From Hymenobacter sp. (lineage in GTDB: Bacteria > Bacteroidota > Bacteroidia > Cytophagales > Hymenobacteraceae), in the NCBI GenBank assembly GCA_025354605.1, contig JANXMN010000469.1, positions 1 through 49,690 on the forward strand: a stretch of 49,690 nt of DNA, given 5' to 3'. Positions 1 through 7,907 of this stretch are shown here, in pieces. The translations under genes and the position numbers were made by a program. Every line of letters begins with the position of its first letter. The stretch's first letter is position 1. The notes under the pieces are model-generated. The model was not told the origin of the DNA. It searched no databases and was given only the letters and a program-made list of their open reading frames with translations.

Positions 1-3000
1 CCCGATGACGAAGCCGGCGGCGAGCTGCCCGCCCTCGAAGCCTATTCCAGCGCCCACCCGCCCGCCCCGCCCACCGAAGCCGAGCGCCGGGCCCAGCTCA
101 CCGACAACCGGCTCCAGACCGCCGAAACGCGGGTGCGCCTCGAAACCCGCCTGCTGAACACCTTCTACACGGCCCGCACCAGCCTCGAGGAAACCGGCGT
201 CAACATCCTCTACCTGGCCCTGGGCCGGCTGAGCTGGTACGAAGCCGAGAGCAGCGCCGAGCCCCGGCACGCCCCGCTGGTGCTGGTGCCCGTGGCCCTG
301 GAGCGCGGCCCCGGCCCCGAGCGGTTCAAGCTTGCCTACACCGGGGCCGAGGTCGAGGGCAACCTCAGCCTGCAAGCCCGCCTCAAGGCTGATTTCGGCA
401 TCGCCCTGCCCCTGCCCGACTTCGACGAGCAGCCGCTGGCCGCCTACCTGGCCGCCGTGCGCGCCGCCGTGGCCAGCCAGCCGCGCTGGGCCGTGGAAGC
501 TGACTGCATTACGCTGGGCTTCTTCTCCTTCAGCAAGCTGCTGCTGTACCGCGACCTCGACCCGGCCCAGTGGCCCGCCACGGCCGAGGGCGCGTCGGGG
601 CTGCTGGCACACCCGGCTATCGGGGCGCTGCTGGGCAATGCAACCGGCTTTCCGGATGCTGCCCCCAGCGTGGGCGAAGGTGCTTTTCTCGACACCGAAA
701 GCCCGGCCGCCGACCTGCATCAGGTGCTCGATGCCGACTCGTCGCAGCTGCTGGCGCTGCTGGCCGTGCAGGAGGGCCGCAACCTGGTGGTGCAGGGGCC
801 GCCGGGCACGGGCAAGTCCCAAACCATTGCCAACCTGCTGGCCGAGGCCATCGGAGCGGGCAAAAAGGTGCTGTTCGTAGCCGAGAAAATGGCGGCCCTC
901 GAAGTAGTGAAGCGCCGCCTCGACGCCCTGGGCCTGGGCGCGGCCTGCCTGGAGCTGCACAGCCACAAGGCCAACAAAAAAGCCGTGCTGGCCGACCTGC
1001 GCCACACCCTGGCCCTGGGCCGCCCCACCCCCGCTCCCGCCGCGGCCGACCAGGCGCAGCAGCTCCCCGCCTACCGCCAGGCCCTGAACGACTACGCCCA
1101 CGCCGTGAATGCGCCCCTGGCCCGCAGCCGCCGCACGGCCCAGCAAGTGGCCGGCGAGCTGCTGCGCCTGCGCGCAGAAACCGGCCCACTGGTGCTGCCC
1201 CGCCTGCCCTTCGCCGACCTGCCCACCTGGACCGATGCCGACGCCGCCCACGCCGAAGCCCTGGCCAACCGCCTGCAGGCCACCCTGCAAAAAACCGGCG
1301 TGCCGCAACACCTGCTCTTCCGGGGCAGCGAGCTGACCGTGCTGCTGCCCCCGGAGCAGGCCGCGCTGCCCACGCTGCTTGAAGAAGCCCAGGCCGCCGT
1401 GGCGCGGCTGCAGGCCACCGCCGAAGCCCTGGCCCGTCCCTTCAGCCTGCCCGTGCCAGCTGACCGCGCCGCCGCTGAGGCCCTGCTGCCCGCCGTGCGC
1501 CACGCCGCGCTGGCCCCACCCCTGCCCACCCTCGCCGTGGCCGGCCCCTGGGCCGCCGAGGCTGGCCGGATTGACGAAGCGCTGCGGGCCGGCCCGGCCT
1601 GGCTGGCCTTGCGCCAGCGCTTCGATGGCCTGCTGCTGCCCGATGCCTGGGAAGCCCGCATGCTACCCGAGCGCGCCACTTTGCTGGCCGTCGGCGACAA
1701 GTGGTGGAAGCTGCTCAGCGGCGAATACCGCCGCGCCCGCCTGCGCCTGCAAAGCCTGTGGCGCACCCCGCTGCCCGCCGACAACGCCCCGCTGGTGGCC
1801 GCCATCGAAGCCATCCACGAAGCCACCCGCCTGGCCCGCGCCATTGCCGAGGCGGGGCCCCAGCTGGCCCCACTTTTCGGCTCCGGCTGGCAGGGCCTGC
1901 GCTCCGACTGGCCCACCGTGCGCCGCCAGGCCGACTACCTCGTTCTTACCCACCAACGCATTGCCCGCCACGAGCTGCCGCCCGAGCTGCTGGAGCATCT
2001 GCAACGGCTGGCCACTGGCAGGGGCAGCCTTCCAATAGCAGATAATGAGCATTCGGTACCTGGCGAGCGGCTGGCTCCTCTTGCCGCCGGAGAGGGGCCG
2101 GGGGTGGGGGCTCTCGAAAACGCCCTGGCCCGGCACCGCGCCGCGCTGCAGGCGCTTGTTGAAGCGCTGCACCTCAACGAAGCCCGCCGCTTCGGCTCCG
2201 AGGGACGGTTGCAGTTTCAGCCCTTCATCGCGCAGCAGGCCACGCTGGCGGCCTGGCGGGCCGGCCTGGACGCCCTGGCCGCCACCATCGAATGGAACAA
2301 CGCGGCGGCCGCAACCCGGGCCGGGCACCGTCCCGAGCTGCTGCCCCTGGCCGAAAGCTGGCCTGAAGCGGCCCGGCACCTGGCAGCGGCCGTGCGCCAG
2401 ACCTGGCTGGAATTCCTGCAAAAAACCGCCTTCGACACGTATCTCGCCCTGCGCCGCTTCGAGCGGTCCGGGCACGAGGAGCTGGCCGCCCACTTCCGCC
2501 GCGCCGACCAGGCTGCCCTGCTGCACCACCGCGTCCGGGCCATGCAGCGGCACTACGAGCAGCTGCCCAACCCGCAGGCGCCGGGGCAGCTGTTGATAAT
2601 CAAAAGAGAGCTGGCCAAGAAGGCCCGCCACCTCCCGCTGCGCCGGCTGATGCAGGAGGCTGGGCGGGCCGTGCAGGCCATCAAGCCGGTGTTTATGATG
2701 TCGCCGCTGTCGGTGGCCGCCTACCTGCCGCCGGGAGCGGTGGAGTTCGATTTGGTGGTGTTTGATGAGGCCAGCCAGGTGCGGCCCGTGGAGGCGTTGG
2801 GAGCCATTGCGCGCGGCCGCCAGCTGGTAGTGGTCGGCGACTCGCAGCAGCTGCCGCCCACCAGCTTCTTCGACGCGCTACTCAGCCCCGACGAGGCCGA
2901 CGACGACAGCGTGACCGCTGATATCCCGAGCATTCTGGAGCTGTGCCGCGCCCGCCAGATGCCCGAGCGCCAGCTGCGCTGGCACTACCGCTCGCGCCAC

Positions 3001-4800
3001 GAGTCGCTGATTGCGCCCTCCAACCACCTGTTCTACGACGACCGGCTGGTGGTTTTCCCCAGTCCCGGCGCGGCGGGCCAGCTGGGCCTGCACTACCACC
3101 ACCTGCCCGAAGCGTACTACGAGCGCGGCAGCACCCGCACCAACCCCGCCGAAGCGGCCGCCGTGGCCGAGGCCGTGCTGCACCACGCCCGCCATAGCCC
3201 GCAGCGCACGCTGGGCGTGGTGGCCTTCAGCATGGCGCAGCGCGAAGCCATCGAGGAAGCACTGGAAATGCGTCGCCGGCAGCACCCCGAAACAGAGGTG
3301 TTTTTCAACCGCCACCCGCACGAGCCTTTCTTCATCAAGAACCTCGAAAACGTGCAGGGCGACGAGCGCGACGTTGTTTTCATCAGCCTGGGCTACGGCC
3401 GCACCCGCGAAGGCTCCCTCGCCATGAGCTTCGGCCCGCTGAACGGCGACGGAGGCGAGCGCCGCCTCAACGTGCTCATTACCCGCGCCCGGCAGCGCTG
3501 CGAGGTCTTCACCAACCTCACCGCCGACGACCTTGACCTGAGCCGCACCACATCCAAAGGCGTCGCTGCTCTCAAAGCCTTCCTCAAATACGCCCAACAC
3601 GGCCGCCGGCACCAGAGCGCCGACCCCGCCCGCCCGGCCGACTCACCGTTCGAGGAAGCGGTGTTCGGGGCGCTTACGGCGCGGGGCTACCAGCTGCGCC
3701 CGCAGGTGGGCAGCCCGGGCTTTTATCTTGATTTGGCGGTGATTGACCCTGAGCAGCCCGGCCGCTACGTGCTGGGCATCGAGTGCGACGGGGCCATGTA
3801 CCACGCCGCCCGCTCGGCCCGCGACCGCGACCGCCTGCGCCAGCAGGTGCTCGAAGCCGTGGGCTGGCGCCTGCACCGCATCTGGAGCACCGACTGGTTC
3901 CGCGACCCGGCCGCCGAAACCGACCGCGCCGTGGCCGCCATCGAAGCCGCTATTGCCGCCACCCGCCGCCACCCCGCCCGCTCCGAATCAGCCGAATCGG
4001 GAACTCTGGCGGATGCTTTTAACAACTCTGCCGCTGCTGAAGTGCGGGCCGCTGGCGCAACCCAAACAAGCCAGGCTGCTGGCCCCAGCCAGCCCGGCAG
4101 GCCAAGCCCAGAAGCGCCGAACCGGCCCGCTGTTCAAATAGCGCAATCTGCTGAAACCGATGAATCTGCTGCTGCTGCCGCAACGACAGAACCTGCTGGT
4201 GGCACCACTCCCGGCCTGCCCCGCGAGCCGGCCGCGGCCGCCCGCCCCATTGCCGTGCCCTACCAGCTGGCCCAGCTGCCGCGCAGCATCACGCAGAAGG
4301 CCCTGCACCAGCACCCTACCGGCCGCCTGGCCGCCTGGGTGGCCGAGGTGGTGGCCGTGGAAAGCCCCGTGCACGCCGATGAAGTAACCCGCCGCCTGGC
4401 CCTGGCCGCCGGGGCCACGCAGGTGGGCGCGCGCATCCGCGCCAGCGTGGTGGCGGCCATCCGGCTGGCCGGGCAACAGGGCAGCATCCGCCTGCAAGGC
4501 GACTTCCTCTGGACCCCGGTGATGCCCGCCACCGCCGCCCCAGTGCGCGACCGCAGCCAGTTGCCCAGCGCCTCGCGCCGCCTCGCCTTGGTAGCCCCCG
4601 AAGAGCTGGCCGCAGCCGTGCGCGCCGTGGTGCGCGACAGTTTCTCGCTGCCCCGCGAGGCCATTCTGCTACCGGCCGGCCGCCTGCTGGGTTTCGCCCG
4701 CCCCGGCGACGAGCAGCGCCTGCTGCTGGCCGCTACCGTGGCACGCCTACTGAGCGCAGGGGTGCTAAAGGAGCTGAACGGCGCAATCATGCTGGCTTGA
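1..4800 (+). CDS. DUF4011 / SF1 helicase / nuclease-domain / DUF3320 protein (5' end cut off)
   Basis: The reading frame is open from base 1, so the start lies upstream; the GTG at 133 is internal. In order: a DUF4011-like N-terminal region (about 190-330, ILYLALG then WYE and APLVLVPV), helicase motif I GPPGTGKS (about 797-820), a long helical insert, a DEAD-like box FDEASQ with GDSQQLPPT (about 2760-2860), helicase motifs near the end of domain 2 including QGDERDVVFIS and LNVLITRARQR (about 3355-3500), a Vsr/MTES_1575-like nuclease fold with IECDGAMYH (about 3775-3900), a variable Ala/Pro-rich linker, and a DUF3320-like C-terminus (about 4255-4510). The family is predicted to couple ATP-driven nucleic-acid translocation to cleavage. 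A role in defence or repair is inference. The RAYT gene follows closely. A repeat-derived stretch is inserted in frame near 2012-2115. Confidence 0.88.
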   Translation, partial: PDDEAGGELPALEAYSSAHPPAPPTEAERRAQLTDNRLQTAETRVRLETRLLNTFYTARTSLEETGVNILYLALGRLSWYEAESSAEPRHAPLVLVPVALERGPGPERFKLAYTGAEVEGNLSLQARLKADFGIALPLPDFDEQPLAAYLAAVRAAVASQPRWAVEADCITLGFFSFSKLLLYRDLDPAQWPATAEGASGLLAHPAIGALLGNATGFPDAAPSVGEGAFLDTESPAADLHQVLDADSSQLLALLAVQEGRNLVVQGPPGTGKSQTIANLLAEAIGAGKKVLFVAEKMAALEVVKRRLDALGLGAACLELHSHKANKKAVLADLRHTLALGRPTPAPAAADQAQQLPAYRQALNDYAHAVNAPLARSRRTAQQVAGELLRLRAETGPLVLPRLPFADLPTWTDADAAHAEALANRLQATLQKTGVPQHLLFRGSELTVLLPPEQAALPTLLEEAQAAVARLQATAEALARPFSLPVPADRAAAEALLPAVRHAALAPPLPTLAVAGPWAAEAGRIDEALRAGPAWLALRQRFDGLLLPDAWEARMLPERATLLAVGDKWWKLLSGEYRRARLRLQSLWRTPLPADNAPLVAAIEAIHEATRLARAIAEAGPQLAPLFGSGWQGLRSDWPTVRRQADYLVLTHQRIARHELPPELLEHLQRLATGRGSLPIADNEHSVPGERLAPLAAGEGPGVGALENALARHRAALQALVEALHLNEARRFGSEGRLQFQPFIAQQATLAAWRAGLDALAATIEWNNAAAATRAGHRPELLPLAESWPEAARHLAAAVRQTWLEFLQKTAFDTYLALRRFERSGHEELAAHFRRADQAALLHHRVRAMQRHYEQLPNPQAPGQLLIIKRELAKKARHLPLRRLMQEAGRAVQAIKPVFMMSPLSVAAYLPPGAVEFDLVVFDEASQVRPVEALGAIARGRQLVVVGDSQQLPPTSFFDALLSPDEADDDSVTADIPSILELCRARQMPERQLRWHYRSRHESLIAPSNHLFYDDRLVVFPSPGAAGQLGLHYHHLPEAYYERGSTRTNPAEAAAVAEAVLHHARHSPQRTLGVVAFSMAQREAIEEALEMRRRQHPETEVFFNRHPHEPFFIKNLENVQGDERDVVFISLGYGRTREGSLAMSFGPLNGDGGERRLNVLITRARQRCEVFTNLTADDLDLSRTTSKGVAALKAFLKYAQHGRRHQSADPARPADSPFEEAVFGALTARGYQLRPQVGSPGFYLDLAVIDPEQPGRYVLGIECDGAMYHAARSARDRDRLRQQVLEAVGWRLHRIWSTDWFRDPAAETDRAVAAIEAAIAATRRHPARSESAESGTLADAFNNSAAAEVRAAGATQTSQAAGPSQPGRPSPEAPNRPAVQIAQSAETDESAAAAATTEPAGGTTPGLPREPAAAARPIAVPYQLAQLPRSITQKALHQHPTGRLAAWVAEVVAVESPVHADEVTRRLALAAGATQVGARIRASVVAAIRLAGQQGSIRLQGDFLWTPVMPATAAPVRDRSQLPSASRRLALVAPEELAAAVRAVVRDSFSLPREAILLPAGRLLGFARPGDEQRLLLAATVARLLSAGVLKELNGAIMLA
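2012..2115 (+). repeat. Repeat-like in-frame insertion inside the helicase gene
   Basis: Between two helical stretches the protein changes to a low-complexity segment containing LAPLAAGEGPGVG. The DNA carries a short palindrome, cctcttgccgccggagagg, followed by a G-rich run, ggggccgggggtggggg. This resembles a dispersed repeat (ctctcc..ggagagg plus a G-rich tail) that I remember from intergenic DNA of many Bacteroidota. The frame stays open across it. Boundaries are approximate. Confidence 0.45.
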
Positions 4801-4876
4801 GCTGCCGTTGCACGAGGCCAGGGCGCATATTTGCGTCGCTACCCCACCAAATCCCTCCGCCAAATTCATCTGCCTC

Positions 4877-5419
4877 GTGATTAGCCTGATTACTTTCCGC
4901 CTGCACGGCACCATCCCCGCTGCCACCGGCCGCGAGCTGAAGGCCGAATTACGCCGCGCCCAGGAAGCCGGCACCGAGCACCGTCGCGCCCAGAAACAGT
5001 TTTTCGCCCGCTTCGATGCCGTGCTCGACCGCGCCCCCATCGGCCCGCAATATCTCGAAAACGAGAAAATGGCCGAGGTAGTCGCCGGCGAAATCTCCAT
5101 GCTGGAAGAAACCGGCTTCATCGTCCGCGGCTTCGCGATTCTGCCCAACCACGCCCACCTCGTGCTGGAGCTGCCCGACGACAGCCGCCTGTCATTCGCC
5201 AAAGCCATCGACCTGCTGCACCTGCGCACCGGCACCACCTGCCGCCGCCTGGTGCGCCCCAAGCTCCCACCCGAGGCGGAGTTCTGGCAAGTCGGCTGGT
5301 TCGAATACGAAGTGCAGGATGAGGCCGAGCTGGCCCGGCTGCTGGCCTACGTGCGCGGCAATGCTCGCGCCGCCGGGTTGCCAGCGCGCTTCCAGGAGTG
5401 GCCCTACGTGGATGATTGA
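4877..5419 (+). CDS. RAYT-like (REP-associated tyrosine transposase), HUH nuclease family
   Basis: About 180 residues, the usual size for small Y1/RAYT proteins. Hallmarks: a start-proximal FRLHGTIP strand, the HUH motif in LPNHAHLVLELP (5141-5176; histidines at 5150 and 5156), then FWQVGWFEYEV and LLAYVRGNARAAGL ending in EWPY. The last part corresponds to the family's WQ..y..h.IR and YI..NPvkAGLv..W.ypS pattern, so the Tyr at 5348-5350 is the likely nucleophile. The usual NP is replaced by NA. GTG 4877 is chosen because conserved sequence begins there; the frame extends back to a TTG at 4808. Known RAYTs cut and join REP hairpins in single-stranded DNA. A 100-bp palindrome begins 43 bp downstream. 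No flanking insertion-sequence ends were seen, as expected for a domesticated RAYT. Confidence 0.78.
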   Translation: MISLITFRLHGTIPAATGRELKAELRRAQEAGTEHRRAQKQFFARFDAVLDRAPIGPQYLENEKMAEVVAGEISMLEETGFIVRGFAILPNHAHLVLELPDDSRLSFAKAIDLLHLRTGTTCRRLVRPKLPPEAEFWQVGWFEYEVQDEAELARLLAYVRGNARAAGLPARFQEWPYVDD

Positions 5420-5462
5420 ATGGGTGAGTGAGTGAATAAGCAGACGAAACCCACGGCGCATC

Positions 5463-5562
5463 TGTCAGCCTGAGCTTGCGAAGGACCTTAGCACGTTCGC
5501 GCCGTTTAGATTACCGCGAACTGTTCTTCGGTCATTAGGTCCTTCGCAAGCTCAGGCTGACA
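5463..5562. repeat. Long palindrome, 26-bp perfect arms, beside the RAYT gene
   Basis: Arms 5463-5488 (tgtcagcctgagcttgcgaa...) and 5537-5562 are exact reverse complements over 26 bp. The loop holds a second 7-bp stem, gttcgcg/cgcgaac (5494-5500 and 5515-5521). It lies between the RAYT and LpxR genes. Its end resembles the GTCATGCTGAGC ends of palindromes elsewhere in the window. Confidence 0.9.
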
Positions 5563-5621
5563 ACACCTTTCCCAGCAGGCTTCAATCCCTACTGCCTGCC
5601 AGCGCGTAACTCCGGCCACTT

Positions 5622-6602
5622 ATGCGCCTGCCGACACTTTTGTTTCTGAGCTTCGCTGCTCTCATCAGCCGCGCCGCGCCTGCGCCGGCCGATTCGCTGC
5701 GGCCCCTCAGCCGCGACCGGCTGCTGCGCTACAGCTACGCCAACGACCTGTTCTTTCGCACCGACTACTACTTCACCCAGGGCATGACCCTGACGCTGGT
5801 GCACCCGGCCCTGGCGCGGCTGCCGGCACGGCCCCTGCTGGCGGCCGGCCCGCGCGGCAGCACCCAGCACTTCGGCCTCACGCTGCGCTACGACGGCTTC
5901 ACGCCTCTGCGCATTCAGGACGATTTTATTCGCGTTGGTGACCGGCCCTACGCGGCTTACCTGTACGCCTCCCTTTTCCGCGTCAGCAGCCAGCCCGCCC
6001 TGCATTTCCGCCTGACCACGGCGCTCGAAATCGGCTTCATCGGCCCGGCGGCCGGAGGGAAGGAATTGCAGACGGCCATCCACCGCGTCACGGGCAACGC
6101 GGAGCCGCGCGGCTGGGATTACCAGCTGCGCAACGCGCCTATCATCGGCTACCGGATTGAATGCGAAAAGCAGCTGGCCGCTGCGCCCGGCCGCTTTGAG
6201 CTGCTGGGACAAGCCGAAGCATCGCTGAGCACGCTCTACACCTATGCCGGCACCGGCCTGCACCTGCGCGCCGGGCAGCTAAAGCCGTATTTCACCGATT
6301 TAGGTCTATCGAAATCAACGAGCCCGGACTGGCGGGAGAACTGGCAGCTTTACGGTCAGGCCATGTTGGAAGCGCGCCTCATCGGCTACGATGCCACGCT
6401 ACAAGGCAGCCTTTTCCGCGCCGACGACCCGTACACGCTGCCGGCGGGCGACGTGCGCCGGGCCGTGTTGCGCGGCTCCGGCGGCCTGGTGCTGGCGCAC
6501 GGGTCGCTGCGCTTCGAAGCGACCGCGACGTGGGTTTCCCCAGAGTTTACCGGAGGCCGCCCGCACCGCTGGGGCCAACTGGCCCTGACCCAGGCGTTTT
6601 GA
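5622..6602 (+). CDS. LpxR-like lipid A deacylase family outer-membrane protein (DUF2219)
   Basis: 326 residues with an N-terminal signal peptide (LLFLSFAALISRAAPAPA). The first strand YANDLFFRTDYYFTQGMTL matches the LpxR pattern of an ND pair followed by a tDryYTnG-like stretch. DRPYAAYLY and a His in TAIHRVTGNAEPRGWDYQ match further conserved blocks; N41, D42 and H154 would be the catalytic-site residues. The C-terminus ends in Phe, as in beta-barrel proteins. Known LpxR is a 12-strand barrel that removes the 3'-acyloxyacyl group of lipid A in the outer leaflet. That activity here is inferred. The gene stands alone and faces the EamA transporter gene. Confidence 0.8.
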   Translation: MRLPTLLFLSFAALISRAAPAPADSLRPLSRDRLLRYSYANDLFFRTDYYFTQGMTLTLVHPALARLPARPLLAAGPRGSTQHFGLTLRYDGFTPLRIQDDFIRVGDRPYAAYLYASLFRVSSQPALHFRLTTALEIGFIGPAAGGKELQTAIHRVTGNAEPRGWDYQLRNAPIIGYRIECEKQLAAAPGRFELLGQAEASLSTLYTYAGTGLHLRAGQLKPYFTDLGLSKSTSPDWRENWQLYGQAMLEARLIGYDATLQGSLFRADDPYTLPAGDVRRAVLRGSGGLVLAHGSLRFEATATWVSPEFTGGRPHRWGQLALTQAF

Positions 6603-6709
6603 CGCTTCGCTTAATGAAGAATGAAGAATGAGGAATTAGAAGTTGGGCTGATTCGCCAGTAACAATTCCTCATTCCTCATTCTTCATTCCTCATTAAGCC
6701 GAAGGCGTC
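6601..6709. repeat. Inverted repeat built on attcctc/attcttc heptamers between convergent genes
   Basis: The left arm (6601-6637) contains aatgaagaatgaagaatgag; the right arm (6664-6709) contains attcctcattcctcattc and its flank. Complementarity extends into the flanks (gacgcttcgcttaatga against tcattaagccgaaggcgtc). The right arm has about four 7-bp units. It fills the whole space between the two stop codons and could act as a two-way terminator. The same heptamer occurs inside metH. Confidence 0.8.
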
Positions 6710-7777
6710 CTACTTCGCCCGGTGAATAATCAGCACGCCGGCCAGAATAACTACCATGCCGGTGAAGTGCCAGATGTTGAAGGCCTCGCCATCGAGCGCG
6801 CCCCAGGCCAGCGCCACGATGGGAATAAGGTAGGTGCTGGAGGAGGCAAAAAGCGCCGTGGATTGCTGAATGAGGCGGTTGAAGAGCACCATCGCCACGG
6901 CCGTGCTCATGGTGGCCAGCAGCGCGATGTAGCCGAAGGCAACCCAGGCACCCGGCTGCGTCGCTAGCTTGTGCAGGAAGTCAGTAGCCAGCAGCAAGTA
7001 GGCCAGTGCCGGCCCGCCAATGAGCATGAGCAGCACCGAGGTGACGGCCACCGGTGTCATGTTGTTGAGCTTGTGCTTGATGACGTTCACGCTCAAGCCG
7101 TAGCCGATGGTGGCCACCAGAATGTACAGGCCGTACCAGGCGTTGCCCTCGCCGGTGGGCGTGGCATCGCCGCCGCTGCCGCCCAGCTGCAGCATCAGCA
7201 CCGTGCCCACCAGGCCCAGCGCGATGCCCAGCACCCGCAGGCCCGTGAGCCGCTGCCCGAACAGCAGCGCGCCCACCAGCAGCGTGAACACCGCCGTGAG
7301 GGCATTGAGCACGCCCGCCAGCCCCGAGGCCAGCCGGGTTTCGGCGTAGGCGAACAGGAAGGCCGGAATCAGCGTGCCGACCACCCCGCTCAGGGCCAAC
7401 CACTTGAACCGGCTGCGCTCGACGCTGCCCACGTGGCGCAGGGCAAAGGGCAGCAGCAGCAGCGCCGCCACGCTCACCCGAATGGCTCCCAGCTCCATCG
7501 CCGAGAACACCAGCAGGCCCTTCTTCATCAGAATAAACGAGGTACCCCAGATGCAGGCCAGCGTAATGAGCAGCAGCCAGGCCATGGGCGTGGTAGCGGC
7601 CGGCCGGCCTGCCGCAGGCGCTGCTCCAGCCACGGTTGCCTCCATTGCCTGGAGCGAAGCAGACTCGTCGGCGGCCCCCGGCGTGGTTTTATTGGCCGGT
7701 TTGGCCGGGGCCGAAGCAACCGGCGCGGCGGGCGAAACGAGTGAAGAATTGGTACCGGGTGGGGTGTTGGCAAGCAT
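6710..7777 (-). CDS. EamA/DMT-family membrane transporter
   Basis: Two tandem EamA repeats give about ten membrane segments, beginning at MAWLLLITLACIWGTSFILM (about residue 65), with the typical W-G-T-S-F-I signature of the first helix. Family members export metabolites or amino acids; the substrate cannot be told. The first 64 residues are Ala/Pro/Thr-rich and not part of the fold. A TACCTTTG box lies only 4 nt before the ATG at 7777, so the true start may be further in (for example near residue 45 or 65), or the message is leaderless. The gene is divergent from hemA. Confidence 0.85.
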   Translation of the reverse strand: MLANTPPGTNSSLVSPAAPVASAPAKPANKTTPGAADESASLQAMEATVAGAAPAAGRPAATTPMAWLLLITLACIWGTSFILMKKGLLVFSAMELGAIRVSVAALLLLPFALRHVGSVERSRFKWLALSGVVGTLIPAFLFAYAETRLASGLAGVLNALTAVFTLLVGALLFGQRLTGLRVLGIALGLVGTVLMLQLGGSGGDATPTGEGNAWYGLYILVATIGYGLSVNVIKHKLNNMTPVAVTSVLLMLIGGPALAYLLLATDFLHKLATQPGAWVAFGYIALLATMSTAVAMVLFNRLIQQSTALFASSSTYLIPIVALAWGALDGEAFNIWHFTGMVVILAGVLIIHRAK

Positions 7778-7781
7778 CCGG

Positions 7782-7789
7782 CAAAGGTA
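7782..7789 (-). promoter_or_regulatory. Candidate -7 box for the EamA gene
   Basis: Minus-strand TACCTTTG matches the Bacteroidota TAnnTTTG element. No clear -33 TTTG is present. It sits 4 nt upstream of the annotated ATG, which bears on start choice. Confidence 0.4.
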
Positions 7790-7848
7790 CGGGTGCCGCT
7801 CCGGCAGCTTTGTGCCCGGCGGCTCGAACTACTCAATCGGGTTAGCGG

Positions 7849-7880
7849 TTTCCAACTTGCCGAATCCTGCCGTAATTTTG
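7849..7880 (+). promoter_or_regulatory. Candidate promoter of hemA
   Basis: TTTC at 7849-7852, a 20-nt spacer, then TAATTTTG at 7873-7880: an exact TAnnTTTG -7 element with a near-consensus -33. It lies 27 nt before the hemA ATG at 7908. Confidence 0.6.
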
Positions 7881-7907
7881 TCGTCCGGTTTCGTACCGAA
7901 TCCATTT

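Noticed and set aside
4808-4876. TTG start of the RAYT gene at 4808
   Set aside because: The added residues lie directly after the helicase stop codon and show no family similarity; GTG 4877 is nearer to the conserved start.
7374-7907. Upstream extension of the hemA frame
   Set aside because: It overlaps the EamA gene on the other strand, and hemA's conserved N-terminus and promoter fit ATG 7908.
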